Positions 1 through 14,300 of a DNA stretch of 64,000 nucleotides are shown piece after piece. The position numbers and the translations under genes are program-made. Numbering within the stretch: position 1 is the first letter of the stretch; every line of letters starts with the position of its first letter. The stretch is from Dryomyza anilis (taxonomy: Eukaryota > Arthropoda > Insecta > Diptera > Dryomyzidae): the NCBI GenBank assembly GCA_951804985.1, contig OX638133.1:67739867-67803866 (forward strand). The letters run 5' to 3'. Below the pieces are notes generated by a model that made no database searches, was not told the origin of the DNA, and saw only the letters and a program-made list of their open reading frames with translations.

Positions 1-2008
1 ATAAATTATATTAAATATACTTTTCGTCATTAAACACGTGCTTAAAAAGCAATTAATACAGTGCTAAGTATTGATAATAATTTGGGCAAGAACGCATTTT
101 TAGCCTAAAACAGAATATTTATGTAGAATTTCAAAATATAAAGAAAGACTAATTAAAAAAAAAAAAAAAAAAACTGCATACAACATATGTTATTTGTGCA
201 GACTATATTATAAAATAAGTTTAAAACCGATTTATATAATTACTAAATTTACGGGAATGTTTCTTAGGGTATCACTAACCTCACACAGATTAAATTTTTC
301 ATTTTAAATAATATTAGACTTATTTCACTAGCTTAGACTAAACGCTTATTGCTTGAAAACTTGTCTTATGTTTACATTTTCGTAATAATTTATTTACTAC
401 TTATTTTTTATTATATAAAAAAAAAACAAAATAAATACACACGTTGTAATTTCTAAATGCATAAATATGTATCTACTTAGTATGCAACTGCTATAAACAT
501 CTTTTTCTATAAGTGAGCCGCTCCAAACCTAAAGTTATCAACTGCAGTTATAGACGTCTTTACCATTTATATATTTGTCATACTTTTCATCAAATCATGA
601 TAATACACGCAGAGAAATATATAATTATGGCAACTAATAAAACATGATTGCCGAGTTTATGGGTGTTTGTAATCAGAAATTTGAAACCATTACCGATATT
701 GATAAACTAAAAACGTTTCATTTTTAAAACCGCACTATATAAATAATAGTTTATTACTATTAAAAATTGTCAATAGGATAAATTATTATTTTAATTGAAA
801 AATACCATTAAAATACCATGACATTGCCATTGAGTTTATATGAAAAGATTTATGTTTTGTATACTATTAAATCAATAATTATCCCATTGATCAATTTTAA
901 TGGTATTTCAGGGAATTTTTTTTCTGGGTGTGGTATACAAAATCAAATATAAATCGATGCAAAAATCAAAAAAATGATTTTTTTGTATTAAAAAGTATGG
1001 AAAATAAACAGAACAAATTTAAATTTTGGTTAAAAAATTGAATAACTGATTTATATTGCATTAAAATTATGGGCCATGTTCCGGTTTCAATCGAATTATA
1101 ATCGAATTTTATATAAAATTTGTAAACAAATGGTTTTAAATTCGATGTCACAATACAAATGGTTTTTCAAACAAATTGAAATCGTACAAAGCAAAGCAAA
1201 CGGATTGAATTCATTTTAAAAATATTTTTTTGTACTCAGACATCGAAAAACATTTGGAATTCGATCAAAACTGGAACATGGTCCTATAATTCAATATTTT
1301 AGGTCTTCCAGATATTGAAAAGATGAAGAAAATATAATAGAAAAATCGAAAAATAACATGGAACAGGTACAACCAAACTTCTTGGTTATAAAACATAAAA
1401 CCGAATTCGAAATCGTTATTCGTTTCTGTTTCAATTCTTGATTATAATAATAATTGTATATTCTCTAAAATGATTGTGGAATGATGTTATTTTTGAATTT
1501 TATGATTGTAATAGAAAATAATTGTATGCTAAAAAAAATAAAAGCAATTATATGATTGCCACAACGATTTGTGGTAATAATATTATACAATTTTATTCAT
1601 TTTAAGGAATCATGTCACTGATTCAAAACCAAAAATAAAAATACAAAAAGATAATGAGACAATCATCAAAAATAAATAAATAATAAATAAATTCATAATG
1701 TTCCTCTATTTCTCCACATACTTGCTTCAATCATGTTAAACGAAGTTGACACTAATAACAAACATAATCTACTCTTTTTCATGATCCACAATTTTGCTAA
1801 TTATTCATTATTAAAAGCGAAAGCTAAAACAATTGTGTACCTCTATTTTAAATTCGCACATTTTGTTTGATCATTATGTGAATTTCCTTCTGCTGTTTAT
1901 AACTTTAGGAATTTAGCATATCAAATAAAATAAATAATTTATACTTATGCGCAATTACTAAACATATTTAAATCTACTATAGTATGTACAACAGTCGCGC
2001 CAAAAGCC
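1..2008. other. AT-rich 3' flank of Pgant9, no gene seen
   Basis: No coding exon, tRNA or rRNA is visible. The stretch around 840-950 resembles 30240-30310: both have a TGTATACTATT motif, then AATCAATAA, then a CCTATT/CCCATTGA block and a T-run ending in TCTG. It is probably the end of a dispersed repeat. An A-run lies at 153-172. Confidence 0.6.
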
Positions 2009-2014
2009 TTTATT
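2009..2014 (-). terminator. Candidate Pgant9 poly(A) signal
   Basis: AATAAA on the minus strand about 190 bases after the stop codon. It is the first canonical hexamer I see downstream of the stop. In DNA this AT-rich such hexamers occur by chance, so the call is moderate. Confidence 0.45.
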
Positions 2015-2201
2015 GTTTGTGCTTTTTTGTATGTCTTATGTATGTCTTTGTAACGGGTATGTTTGGTCTGATATCGGCTGTCCATGTGTGTCCATGCGCT
2101 TAGATCCATGGATAATTGTGGCCATATTGCACTTGTAACTGCTGCTATTTTCTACGTTTGTGCGTAGGAATTATATTAGTGCCATTGGCAAAAATATAAC
2201 C

Positions 2202-2363
2202 TCACAATTTCAGTGGATCGTAGTTCTCGAGTCGCCACTTTTGACGATCTTGACTGGCATTGCACTCCTCCATCACGATTTTGTCCTTCTTCTCCGATAT
2301 GGCAAGACATTTGTCGGAGGAGCCGTGGCGCAGCAGCTTTGTATCGTTTTTATATGTCCAGAA
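2202..2363 (-). CDS. Pgant9: Pgant9 terminal coding exon: lectin gamma repeat and stop
   Basis: 162 bases including the stop; acceptor is a T-rich tract ending cag at 2364-2366. The peptide starts [20 protein letters not shown] and includes [23 protein letters not shown] and ends ENYDPLKL before TGA at 2202-2204. Phe-Trp completes the beta QxW and QKW is the gamma QxW. The gamma repeat has C-L-A where alpha and beta have C-L-D, so the sugar-contacting Asp is missing here, consistent with a non-binding gamma site (inference). Confidence 0.95.
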   Translation of the reverse strand, partial: FWTYKNDTKLLRHGSSDKCLAISEKKDKIVMEECNASQDRQKWRLENYDPLKL

Positions 2364-5300
2364 CTGAAAAAAAAATTAATTTGTTTTTTAAGCAAGGATT
2401 ACAAAAAAAAACCAGTTGGGAAGGTTAGATCACATGGGAAATTTTAAAGTAGGTGTAATTATGATAGTTAGGATTATCAAAATTATAGTCGGTCTAAGCC
2501 GACTATAAATACCCTACACATATGTGTGGTTACCATTCAAAGTGATATATAGGTCACCAGGGTATACGAATCCTGAAAATAACTACAAACATTCAATCGC
2601 TGAAGAATTTCCATTCATTTGATACCCATATTTACAAATGGGTAGGTGTACCGAATTTCGATTTTTTTTTTTGTGAACCACAAGTCTTTTCGCCGGAAAA
2701 CATTATTATCATGTATTTGAGCATGATGTCAATATATATTTGACCAACAAAGTTTACCTAAGCACGTATACATAAAAATTGATCTTTATATGTACATTTT
2801 ATATGTGGTATTTGAACATAAGTGGTCGGATCATAGGTCACCATGGACCGATCTCGCCAATTTTTTCGCACATACAGCGTAGGTATATTAGTAATCTAAG
2901 TTATAAGTTTCATTTATCTAGCTCTTCAATTTTAAAAGTCTTAGGGATTTCAACAGACAGACAGACAGACGGACAGACAGACGGACAGACAGACAGACGG
3001 ACAGACGGACATCGCTAAATCGACTCAGGAGGTCATGCTGATCAAGAATATATATACTTTTCCATACCGGAGATGCTTTCTTCTGGGTGTTACAAACGGC
3101 GTACCAAACTGAATATACCCTTTCACTCTTAGTGTAGGGTATAAAAAATATGATCATGAAAATGTATTTTATATAAATTCACTCTAATGAAAAATGTAAA
3201 AGAATATAACTACTCTTTGCATGCGAAAAATGTGACTTTGCATGCGAAAATGTCTGCCGCTCGATATCGCTTCGGGACAGTTTCGAGATGTTTCTATATC
3301 ATTCTTTAACATACTATAATTCGTTCTAAGATGAACACAAATATCATACAAACATACACAGAAAAAAATAATCGACGTATTAATGAATGCATTTAATATC
3401 GGTTGCTATATTTACGTCGATTATTATTTTTTCTGTGTAAAATGACGTTTTCTTGTTACGAGAATTATTTTTAAATCGAACTATTATTGAACCTCAATAC
3501 GTATTAAACTCCACGGTACGATATAATTCAGAAATTTGCGAATATTTGGAGACTCGTGTTTTCATAATGAAAACATGAAAACAAAAACTAAAACTCAATA
3601 TCAACGATATGGTCCATAAAGGAATTTAGGCAATAGTAGTTTGAAATAGTAGTTATAAAGAAGACTAATTTTTGAGTGTTTTATGAGCCCTCAGAAAAAA
3701 GACTCATAAAAGTTTCATATTTAAGACTGTTTTCTGATTTCTGCTAAGTATTAATCATGAAAGAGTCATATTTAGGAGTTATTTAGGAGCCCTCATAAAT
3801 TAGATTCCTTCATAAAAGCATCAAATTTAAAAAGATACCCGGTACCCGGTTCAAGCCTAGACTGGGGCTAACAACATCTTTTCATAGAATCATTTTCCTA
3901 TATCGCCCTACCTCTCGGCAGCAAATGGCAAACCTACAAGAGTAAAACATTGCATATGAAAAGCTCTCACCCGCCGTTCGGATTCGGCAATAAACTGTAG
4001 GTCCCACCACTCTGAATACAAATATAACACGTACAGCTTAAAATGGTGAGGAGCTCGGCCTAAGTTCTTATAGGATTGTAGTGCCAAACTATTATTATTA
4101 TTATTTTCTAAGAAAAACATGTACGATGATTCTTTTAAGATACTTTTTTAATTTAGAAGAGCTGAAACATCCGAAAATGCAATAGTTGTGTCTAAAAAGT
4201 CCCAGAAATGTGAATATTTTAAGAATATTTAAAATGATTATGGGCTTTAAAAATCGTTTCCTACACCTAAGTTTGTGGACCCTTTTTATGCTCTTTTTAG
4301 TAGGTACTGAAATACGATGGTTTGAGGAGTAGTTATGGTCTAATAAATATGACTGTTTTTGAAATTATATTCTCTATTCGGGGGTTGGAAGTCTTTTTAG
4401 GCTCTTTTAAGTGCTTATATATGAGTGTTTTAGGTTTAATAAAAGTTTCATAATTATGAGTGTTTTTAGGCTCATAAAATCCAGGAGTCAGGGGCCTTTT
4501 TGAGCTCATTTTAATGCTAAGATGGTGCTTCTTTTAAATACTCATACATGAGGGTAACACTAAGTACTAAATATGACACATTTTGACAAAAAGACTTAAA
4601 TGCTTGCTGGGAGCAAATTGTTCTTGGAGTGAGCTCGAGAACTATTTGAGACTTTCAAGAGCTTTGAGACATGACAGACTGGGATTACACTTCGCATATA
4701 TTTTTCCCGAAGATATACACTTCACCAAATGCACATTTTCTGATACTGCTAATTTATCATATACTTTAAGCAAATGGACTCTTCCCAAAAACGAATTCAT
4801 CACAGAATAGATATTTCTCTGCATGAACATGTCCCTTCTTTTTCCGAATGCAAACTTCCCCGTAATTGACATTTCACCCAATGTACTTATTTACAACCTT
4901 AAACAGTTCCATACAAATGATCGTTTCCCGTAATGTACATCTTTATGAAATGGGCATTTTCTTGACACTTTTTCTAACTAAAACTAAAGTGTCATTACAA
5001 AATGGATGTTCCCTGTATTCAGAGAAGAACAGTGTTCCAAAAAGATATTTCACTCAATGAACTTCTACCCTAAATGCTCCTTTTCTAGAATAAACCTTTT
5101 TCACATGAATACTATTCAAACTGAAAATATTTTCGAATGTCAAGTTCCCGAAAGTGAAGTTTAGTATTGACGAATGATCACGGAATGTTTTACTGAATAG
5201 ACATTTTTCCCGAATAGACATTTTACCGAATAGACAAATGAACACATCTCCGAAAAGGTTATTTTAATATGTAAAATTTCGTAAACTGAACATTTTTACA

Positions 5301-8300
5301 AATGGATATTTCCATGAACACTTTCTCGAAATAATTGTTTCTCGCAATGAACCTTTTTCCGAAATAGACAACTTCCCAAGCAACAATTTACTAGGCAGCT
5401 CAAATACTGCTCAATACTCGCCAGTGATGACTGGTAAAATACTGGTAGGGATTTGAAGAGTATATCCCTACTAGTAAAACTTGTCTAAAATTGGTCTGTC
5501 ACTAGTAAAACTAGTCAAAAACTGGTCGGAAACTAGTACGGATTTGAACAGTATATACTCGCTAGTTTCAGGTCGGACAATGCGTGACTTCGCTTGCGAG
5601 TTACTTGGCAAGTGACTATTAAAACTGGCCGGATACTGGTAGGGAACTGATAGGAATTATTGCTTGGATTTCCTAAGATCAACACACTCCATTATGTTTA
5701 TATTCCCAAAAGTGAAGTGTCATAAACTAATTAAAATTTCTCAGAATATCAAATTCCCCACGTGATATATTGTTTGATGGATATTTTACCAGATATATTC
5801 GAGATATATAAATCTATAAAAAAACTAAATTAAAGTTGTTCTGTTCATTTTAACATATACGCCATTTGATGTAATTTTCTCATGGATGAATTGATTAGAG
5901 ATAAAAAATACCGTAGACTTTTGAGTTTGGAGTTTTGGAAGCTGTCTTTAGATTATAAATTACGACAAATAAAAAACCCATATTTCATAAAAAGCTGTTG
6001 ATATTAAGCAGGTGAAAGTATTCATTAGAAATGCCAAATATTAATTCCGAAGAACTTAAGCTCCAATTAATTGCGGACAAATAAGAAAGCAGCAAGAAAG
6101 CGCACGAGTGGCGCCATGTTTTCTACGGTTTGGTTGCTTTTATAATAATTTCACATCCGGCAAGATGTTCGTTCCATTAGCAACGCTCTATGTCTGACGA
6201 CTATTAATCCTGCTTACCTGGTTTCCTTTGGCGCCGTGGCAAGGATACAGCATTACCTCATGTCCGGCATAATCGAGACACGCCTCGTCGCGGCGTATTT
6301 CGCCCGTTTTGCTCAGCATCCAGTACTGTGCGCGTTCGTGTTAAAGGATGCCCAGGATTGTAGTTATGTATGGGAGAGAATGTGAATGTGTATGTGCGTG
6401 TGTGTATTCGTCGTGGCACGAACGGAAATAAATATCAGCGGCAACAGCAGCAGCAGCAGCAGCGAACGCGAAGAAACGGAAAAAATACAATTTATTTTGT
6501 TAATAAAAAGAACACAATAAAGGGTAAAAAAATAAAATAAAAATAAAGAAATAAATAAAATAATAAAAATGAGTTGCGATGAGAAGTAATGATGATGTTT
6601 TATCTTTTTTCTCATTTGCTTTTAACGCGCATCCTGTTCGCAGTACGCAGCCATATTTAAAAAGGCGAAAAGGATTTTTCTTGGTTACAATGTGCCTCGT
6701 CGTTTTTGTTCTTGTTGTTGTTGTTGTTAACGTTGTTATGGTTGTTATTGTGTTGATGCGAATTTAATTAATTTCTGGTTTTTATAACATTTTATTACCG
6801 CTACAAAAGCAGCCGATTCTCATTGTTGTTTAATGTGTGTGTTTACATCATGCGTATTTGTGTGATGAGCGCGCCTATGTGGTTTTGTGTGTGTGAAAAC
6901 ACTTAATTTTTACATCATAAATTCCGACAAAATCCTTTTGATTAATTTGTTGTGCGTGCTTCTTTGTCGTGTGGTAAATTATTTCAAAATTCAAGTTGCA
7001 AACGTATAAAACATCTTTTTTTTTCCTTTTTTTATTAACAAAAATAACACAAACCAAAGTAATTGAAATATGCTTTTAACTAGACTAACTTTTTATACTA
7101 ACTGTTTAATTTAAAAAGTTGTGTTTTTTAAATTTCTAATATTAGCCAGTCATTCATTTCATTTTGATACGAAAATGAGAAAATTTCCAGATGGCGAATA
7201 ATTTTTCCGACATTGATACCCGTTTTCAGTTGAAAAGTTCTATTATAACGGTTGACAGATAACGAAACATTAAATTTCTTTGCTTTGTATTAAATACAGA
7301 ATGCAGTAAAAATAAATAGAGGTGAATTATACAGAATGTAGTAAATAAAACGCTGTTGTACTAAGTCTACTACAAAATTTCTACTCGTATGAATAAATAC
7401 AAAATGTAGTTATTTTTAATAGAAATGTAGTCAAATTTTGTATGTAGTTTTTTTGAGTTTATCAAAAATGTTTCATTTATTTTTTAGTTAGGGTTAAAAA
7501 TCAAAAAAATTGGGATAATGTAGAGATTTTGCAAAGCTTTCATGTGAATATGAGCATTTTTATGTTATAACGCAATTTCCAATGCAATTCTCTTTTAAAT
7601 CAAATAATGTTTGATATCTGTATGTCAGGCGAATCTCAATTTTAATAATATATATTTCAAAATTGTGGTCAATCCCGTTCTGTTTTTTAATCCCGAAATT
7701 TAGAGACTACAAAATTTGAACCGCGTGATTAGTCCCGGGATTTAAAAAAGAAAGTAGGCATAAAATGACTATATCTCTATTTGAATAATTAACAATTATA
7801 ATACTTAAGCCTCAAACAAAACTCATATATTTAAAGGGGCTGTTTTGAGGTTCGGTATTGTATCCAAAATACAAATTATATAATAGACATCTGCACAAGT
7901 GCATTTGAAACCCACTTCAAGACATTCACTTCGTTTTAAAACATTTACTCTCGTCAACTCTATGCTTGAAAATCAAATGTGTTACTCACAACAACAAAGC
8001 ACCAAGTACTGTCAAAACTAAACACAAATAAAACAAAACTGCAGTGAAGAAGGCAAGTATAATGTGCAATAAAAATTCAAATACTGCAACGAACTGCGTA
8101 TGACACCATATAACTTAGTGCATTTTACATTTTTTTATCATTCTTACTCTAAGGAATTTTCATTAATATTGAAATATAAAAAAAATGGATAACAATTTTT
8201 TTTTTAAATAATGTTTGTTGTATTTTTTATTAACATATAAATACCGACAGTTTTGTTGTTCTTTTCAATGTTCGTCTTCTCACTCGATACTGCGCTCACT

Positions 8301-11300
8301 CGCAGCACTCACTGTATTCGTTGCATCTTCAGCGACAGTGGTGTCAGGTGGTTTTGTTTTTCAAAACATTGAATGGCTTAATGTTTTGACAGTTCTTGAC
8401 ACCAATAAAACAAATACTGCAGTGAAGGCCGAGAGACTTCACCATAATACTGTCGACTGTCATTTGCAAAATGCATTCAAAACTGCAGAGTGCAATAGAG
8501 CATATTTGCAGAGGAAACTTCAAAAACATTTGTGCAGATGTCTTATATATAAACCCCAGTTGATCACGAAACTTTTTTTTTTAAATACTTTTTATTGACA
8601 AATTTAATTTTAGTATAATTATTCCTGAAAAATGCCAAAAACATTGTGTCGGGTATGTAAATATAAAAGAAAATTTTAATTTTGAATTTACAATAAAATT
8701 TTTATAGGAAATTGCTGTTTGGTTTAAATCATTTTTTATAAAAACAAATGAAAAAGAAGTTTGGAAAATATAGTATTTAGCAGATCATTTATTTTAATTT
8801 TATTCAATTTTTTATTGATAATAATTTAAAAAAAAATACAATTTAGGTACGTGGATTTATTTATGTAAACTTAATGTTTGAGTGAATTTTATACAGATTT
8901 CAGATTTTGTAAAAAGCCATATTCTCGGTCAAATGAATTTTATATGATTGAATTTTATGATATGCACAATTTGATGTTAATGATATCAATTTGTATCTGA
9001 AAAGGTTTAGTTTTAGACCAGAATTTCTAGCAAAGCTGATAGTAAATGTTTCGACTGTCTTCATTATAAAAATTGTTTAAAATAAGATCGCCATTATATT
9101 ATAATTTTTTTTTTTAAGTACTTACTGTATTTCGACTTGAAAGACTATCAGACGAAATTGACAAATCCCATACAATGACGTCATTTTTACGTCATTCGTT
9201 CGTTGATTTCGTTATTTTTAATTTTAGATGTACAATTTCACGAAAATTGAAAGACTTTTGAATAAACTATTAAAAATTGAAAACATGAAACTTCTAGCAG
9301 TTTTTAAATAAAAATCTCCTATGTTAGCTTCCGACAGTATGGAAATAAAGTTTCTCCATACATTTTACTAAAAAAAAAAACTACATTGGAAGGTTTTACT
9401 ACTGCAGTTCAATGAGTCCCACGATGGGATAAACTGCAAACTGATGTCTGTGGCTTCATTTTGACACTTCTCGAGGAGTGTCAATTTCTTTACTTTTTGA
9501 GGAAAAAAATTATATTCTAATGCATATTTCGCTAAAAAATACACTTTCACTTAAAAGTTCAACTAATTCTTTACAGATCCTAAAATATTTGTTTTTTTTA
9601 GCATAACTTCAGAATTAATTAAAAATCATAGAAATAGTGACTACATTAAAAAAATACAACCGATATTGTAACGCTTATGTACTTGGTAACCGAGGCTTAA
9701 TATTTTCACGAATTAATAGATTCATATGTCCCAGTTTAAACAAAATTGACGACATTTTAAAAACTTGATGCCCGCTCTGACGTGGAGTGGCCCATATATA
9801 TTTATTTTAAATACATTTTTCTGTCATTTTAATACCGTATTTTGTGTTACGAAGCCAGTTTGAAAATTGTTTGAGGCATCTGGAGGCTGCGCGTCATGAT
9901 TTTGGGTTATTCACGTTTTTTATATATTGGGATTTATTTGAAGAAATTATGCGCGAGTGACAAAATAATACCGAATTTCTTTAAAAATATATCATATATC
10001 AGTTTAGATTCTATATTAAAACTTGAATTATTTGTCAAAATGTTGGATTAATCCCAGTATCCAAATTCGATTGGGCAAGGGTCCTTTTTAAATATATGTG
10101 CTGTACATTAAACATATTTACATGATGCTGTGTGTAGAATAGTGATTAATTTATTATGCTTAAAATATAATATTAATAAAGCTTAAAATAAAAATATATA
10201 AATGTATTAAGTAAAACAAAAACCATTTGCTGCACAGGATTTAGCTTAAGCCACAAACTCCGTTAATTAATTTTGGAACAAAATGTTTGTCGTGCTCACA
10301 ACTTTTTCACAAATTACATAAACCATGTTGTTTTTTATTATTTTTTTTTTCAATATTCCAAAATTGTTTAGTGCTGCAAAAGTTTCAAGCTCAAACACTA
10401 CGTTACAATTGTTGCAAACTAATATTGTTGTTGATTATTCAGTTGCTGCTACGAACAAAAAACCCTTCAGCCCAGATGGAGGACATGCATCCTTGATTAT
10501 TGGTACACAACAAAAAAATTAAATAATTATAAATTTTTTTGTTAATATTCAGGATGCTTAAACAAATATTAGGATAAAATAAAAGGTAGGTGGTGTTGGT
10601 GGTGGTGGTGCGTATTAAGGTGATTACAGGGTGACTAATAACATACAAATTAATTAGATATATAAAGGTCTATAAGCGTTGAATATACTGGAAAACTGAT
10701 TTTATTTTACTTCGTTTTAACACGTCACACGTTATTATTTATCAATATTTAATTTACTCCTATTTGCGATTTAATTCTCGTGTTTATTTGTTTTTTTTTA
10801 GATAAAGTTTAGCTGATTATTGAACCAAATATAAGTATATCATTCCCGTGGTTTCATAGTCCACGAAAATTTTGGACGAATACGAACGAAACAATAAAAA
10901 AGAGATTTTAATAAACTCGAAAATCTGTAGTTAATTAAAGCACAAATATTAATTTGTCTGTAACATATCAGATATATCGTAGTTGTACGATAAAAATTGA
11001 ATTCGATAGAAGTAAACTTAATAAAATATATGTTTGACGTAAGTTTATTGATCCAATTGTAATGAAATATTCCCATAAATATTTGGGAAAAATTGTTGGG
11101 AGAAAATAAGATTTGTATTGAATTTATATATAAAGCCTTTTTCTCCCAAACATTTTCTCCTAAATATTTATGGGAGTATTTATTTAGAATTAGTGTGAAT
11201 ATTTTAAACATTCGAATATCATTCAATGGATTGACTTGTTTTATTCTTTTATATCATTCAAATATTTGTCTAATTCTTTATCAATCATCATACGGAGGGA

Positions 11301-14300
11301 AAAAACTTCAAAAATCCAGAAGAAATCAAGATGTATGTGGAATGAAATACAGCTCAATCGAAAATTTCTTAATTCTAAGAAACGGATTCACATAGTTATC
11401 AATAAAGTAACGAAGAGAAATTATTCTTGATATGCAAGAAGATAATGTCTTAAGTATCCAAAAAGTAGCAAAGAGCCATCACACTTGATGTGCAGGAATA
11501 AAATAAGTCTTAGATATCAAAAAAGAGTAACTAAGAGCAATTATTCTTGATAAGCAAGAAGGTGCTGTATTAGGCATCAACAAAATATCAAAGAGAAATT
11601 ACTGCTGATATGCAAGAGGATATTTTCTTAATTATTAAATAATATACAAGACATATTTATCAATTTGTTAAAAAAATCTTCTTGATTTAAAAAAAATCTT
11701 TTGATTAATGAAATAAATCTTTTCATTTTGTTTATAGTATTTCCCAAGTAACAAAAAGTTCAGATTTCGTCACGAATTCTAGATATTTTTGTTAGTTTCG
11801 CAGTAGATACGTAACGAAATTTTAATAGAAAAATGTGGAGAATTCCTTGTCCCATGACACAGTTTTCTATATATCGATTCACAATTTTTTTTTAAGTTTG
11901 AATAGAATTTTTCGAGTTTCAATAAAGATTTCTACATAGATTTCCAATCTTATCCAAGAACCGATTATCGATACATATTTGTTACATGTTATTCTACAGA
12001 TTCTGACTAAGTTTTGAAATGTGTTACTTGGGTTAGCATTATTACACCGACCGACAAAAATGAGCTTTTCCTCGATCATTTGAAAAATGTACTTTATAGC
12101 TGAGATCACTTTTAATTATATTTTAAAGATAATCAACTTGAAACGATTTTTAAAATATCTCATAGTAGCATTTTTAAATCGTAATAAAACCTTAAAATGA
12201 ATTGATATTGGAAATTCGTTTTTGTATCCCTACACTGAGAAAAAAACTTACTTTAAAATTAACAAAAAATCTTTAAAACTGAAATTAAACATAATGTTTT
12301 AAAATTAAACGAAATTGTTTTCAATTTAATCACTTTGGTTTTAGAATCGGTTTCGTATGGCCCTGAAGGTATGCAGCATTTACGGTGTGAAATGCAATGT
12401 AAAATGCATAGAACATACATCTAAGGGCAGCTTTTACGCGTTAAACTAAAATGTTGTGTTCGATGTCTAACTGGAATATTATTCATAACCCCTTTTTGAG
12501 GTACCAAATGCAATGTAAAATGCATAGAACATACAGCTAGGGGCAGCTTTTACGCGTTAAACTAAAATGTTATGTTCGATGTCTAACTGGAATATTATTC
12601 ATAACCCCTTTTTGAGGGACCAAATTTTATAAAACCGGGATAATAAGCCTTAGCAATGTTGATATATGATGGCGATTAGTAAAATAGGTTATTGGCTTTA
12701 GAAATGCACATACCATTCCAAACGAGAACAGAAAAAATAAAATTTGAAATAATAAAAAATAACTAAAATAATTAAATTAAAAAATAAATAATATTAAAAT
12801 TTATAAACTGAAGAGAATTGATTTAAATTTTAATTAAAGATTTTTAAATTTTGTGTTAAAAACAATTGAATTAAATTACATTGTTTTAAGATGTTTTTCA
12901 TTGTCGTGTGTGTTTAATTTTAACACAATTTCATTTAATTTTAACACATTTTTTTCTCAGTGTAGTTTAAAATTAAATTTATTATTTCAATATTACATTG
13001 TTAGAATAATTTATTTTTTACACTAAGGATAAATGTATTAATCTTCATTGAAAATGAGTAGAAATGAATCACTCATTAACACTTAAAAACTTTTTTTATA
13101 ATTTTGGTACATTTATTTACATTTTTTAATTGGCTTTCAATTTAATTAAAAAAAATAGCACTTTTTTATTTAAAAGTTATTATTTTATTTATTTTTAGTA
13201 AGTTATTTTACTTTATTTTACTTAATTTTTTAAATTCTAATTTAAGTTTTTTTCAATTTTACTTCTTTTTTCATTTGAATGGTCAATAAGCTATTTTAGT
13301 AACGGAGGGCCGTTTCTATTAACATTACTATTGCTTATTAAGTTTCATATCTATAATTATGTTTCTCAAAAAGGCACTAGGAATTATATAACGACATCGA
13401 ACAGAAAGTGTTTAACGTGTAAATGATGCCCCTAGTTGTGTGCATACATTTCATATTTTTGGTACATACCGTAAATGCATCATGCCTTTAGGAGCACTTC
13501 ACGATATTATTGAAATTCTGCAATTTCGCATTAGAGACGAATTCATCTGCAGTTTTAGAAGTTTATTTCCCACCGTGCTTAAAATCAAAGAATTTTGTAT
13601 ACCAATTATTTTCGTAATGAATACATTTACGCAGTTGACAGTTTAAGTGGATTTTGTATTTGTCACTTTTTAACGTATTGCACTTTTTGTCGGGAAAACT
13701 GTTTGATTTTCGAATATGTCGTTTTTGTCTACACTCAAAATAATTTCTAGGACATTTTACGAAATTTTTTTCGTAATTTTTAATTTCGTAAAATATACGA
13801 ATAATTTGTAAAATATTTTTAACCAACGATTATATTACGAATAAATATTCAAATATTACGAATAAATATTCGTAAAATTAAAACAACAACAAAATTACGA
13901 ATATTTCGTTTAAATTACAAAACTTTCGTTATATTATTTTCAATTACAATTTTTTTACGGAAGAATAATGTATGTCTCGAATGAGCTTTACATATTACGA
14001 ATTAATTACTAAACTTTCATAAATTTTAAGTATAAATGTAGAATTATACGATACATTAGTGTACTTTACAAATATTTAGTAAAAACAAAAATAACTTGAG
14101 TCAACTTGTAGCATTTTAATTGGTATCGCGGTGGCAAGCAGTTAGTTTTAAATACAAACAGTTTCAATTTGTATTTTGCGTAAGTTCTGTTTTTGTCAAA
14201 GGTCGAAAAATATCAAATAAGAGCATAATATTTCATATTTTATGAATTTCATCGTCAGTTTTTTTTAACAATGTATTCTAATATTTTACGAAAGATTCGT

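Larger units (their letters stand above)
2364..6217 (-). other. Pgant9 intron with mini-me, MITE, SINE and minisatellite
   Basis: Last intron of the gene (3,854 bases). It holds a mini-me-like repeat (2411-3145), an 81-base palindromic MITE (3357-3437), a 5'-truncated SINE (3838-4110), a region of degenerate repeats with ATGAG-TTTTTAGGCTCATAA-like words on both sides of the SINE (about 3620-3830 and 4330-4560), a degenerate minisatellite (4640-5370) and a CCAAGCAA-ended element (5376-5667). From 5670 to 6217 I see only unique AT-rich sequence. Confidence 0.7.

Noticed and set aside
8215..8598. 127-codon plus-strand ORF
   Set aside because: Starts inside and runs past the inverted-end element 7886-8542; low-complexity composition and no family resemblance.
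10840..11226. 128-codon minus-strand ORF
   Set aside because: Crosses the palindrome at 11070-11182, is very rich in Ile/Phe/Tyr/Asn as expected from random AT-rich DNA, and has no motif.
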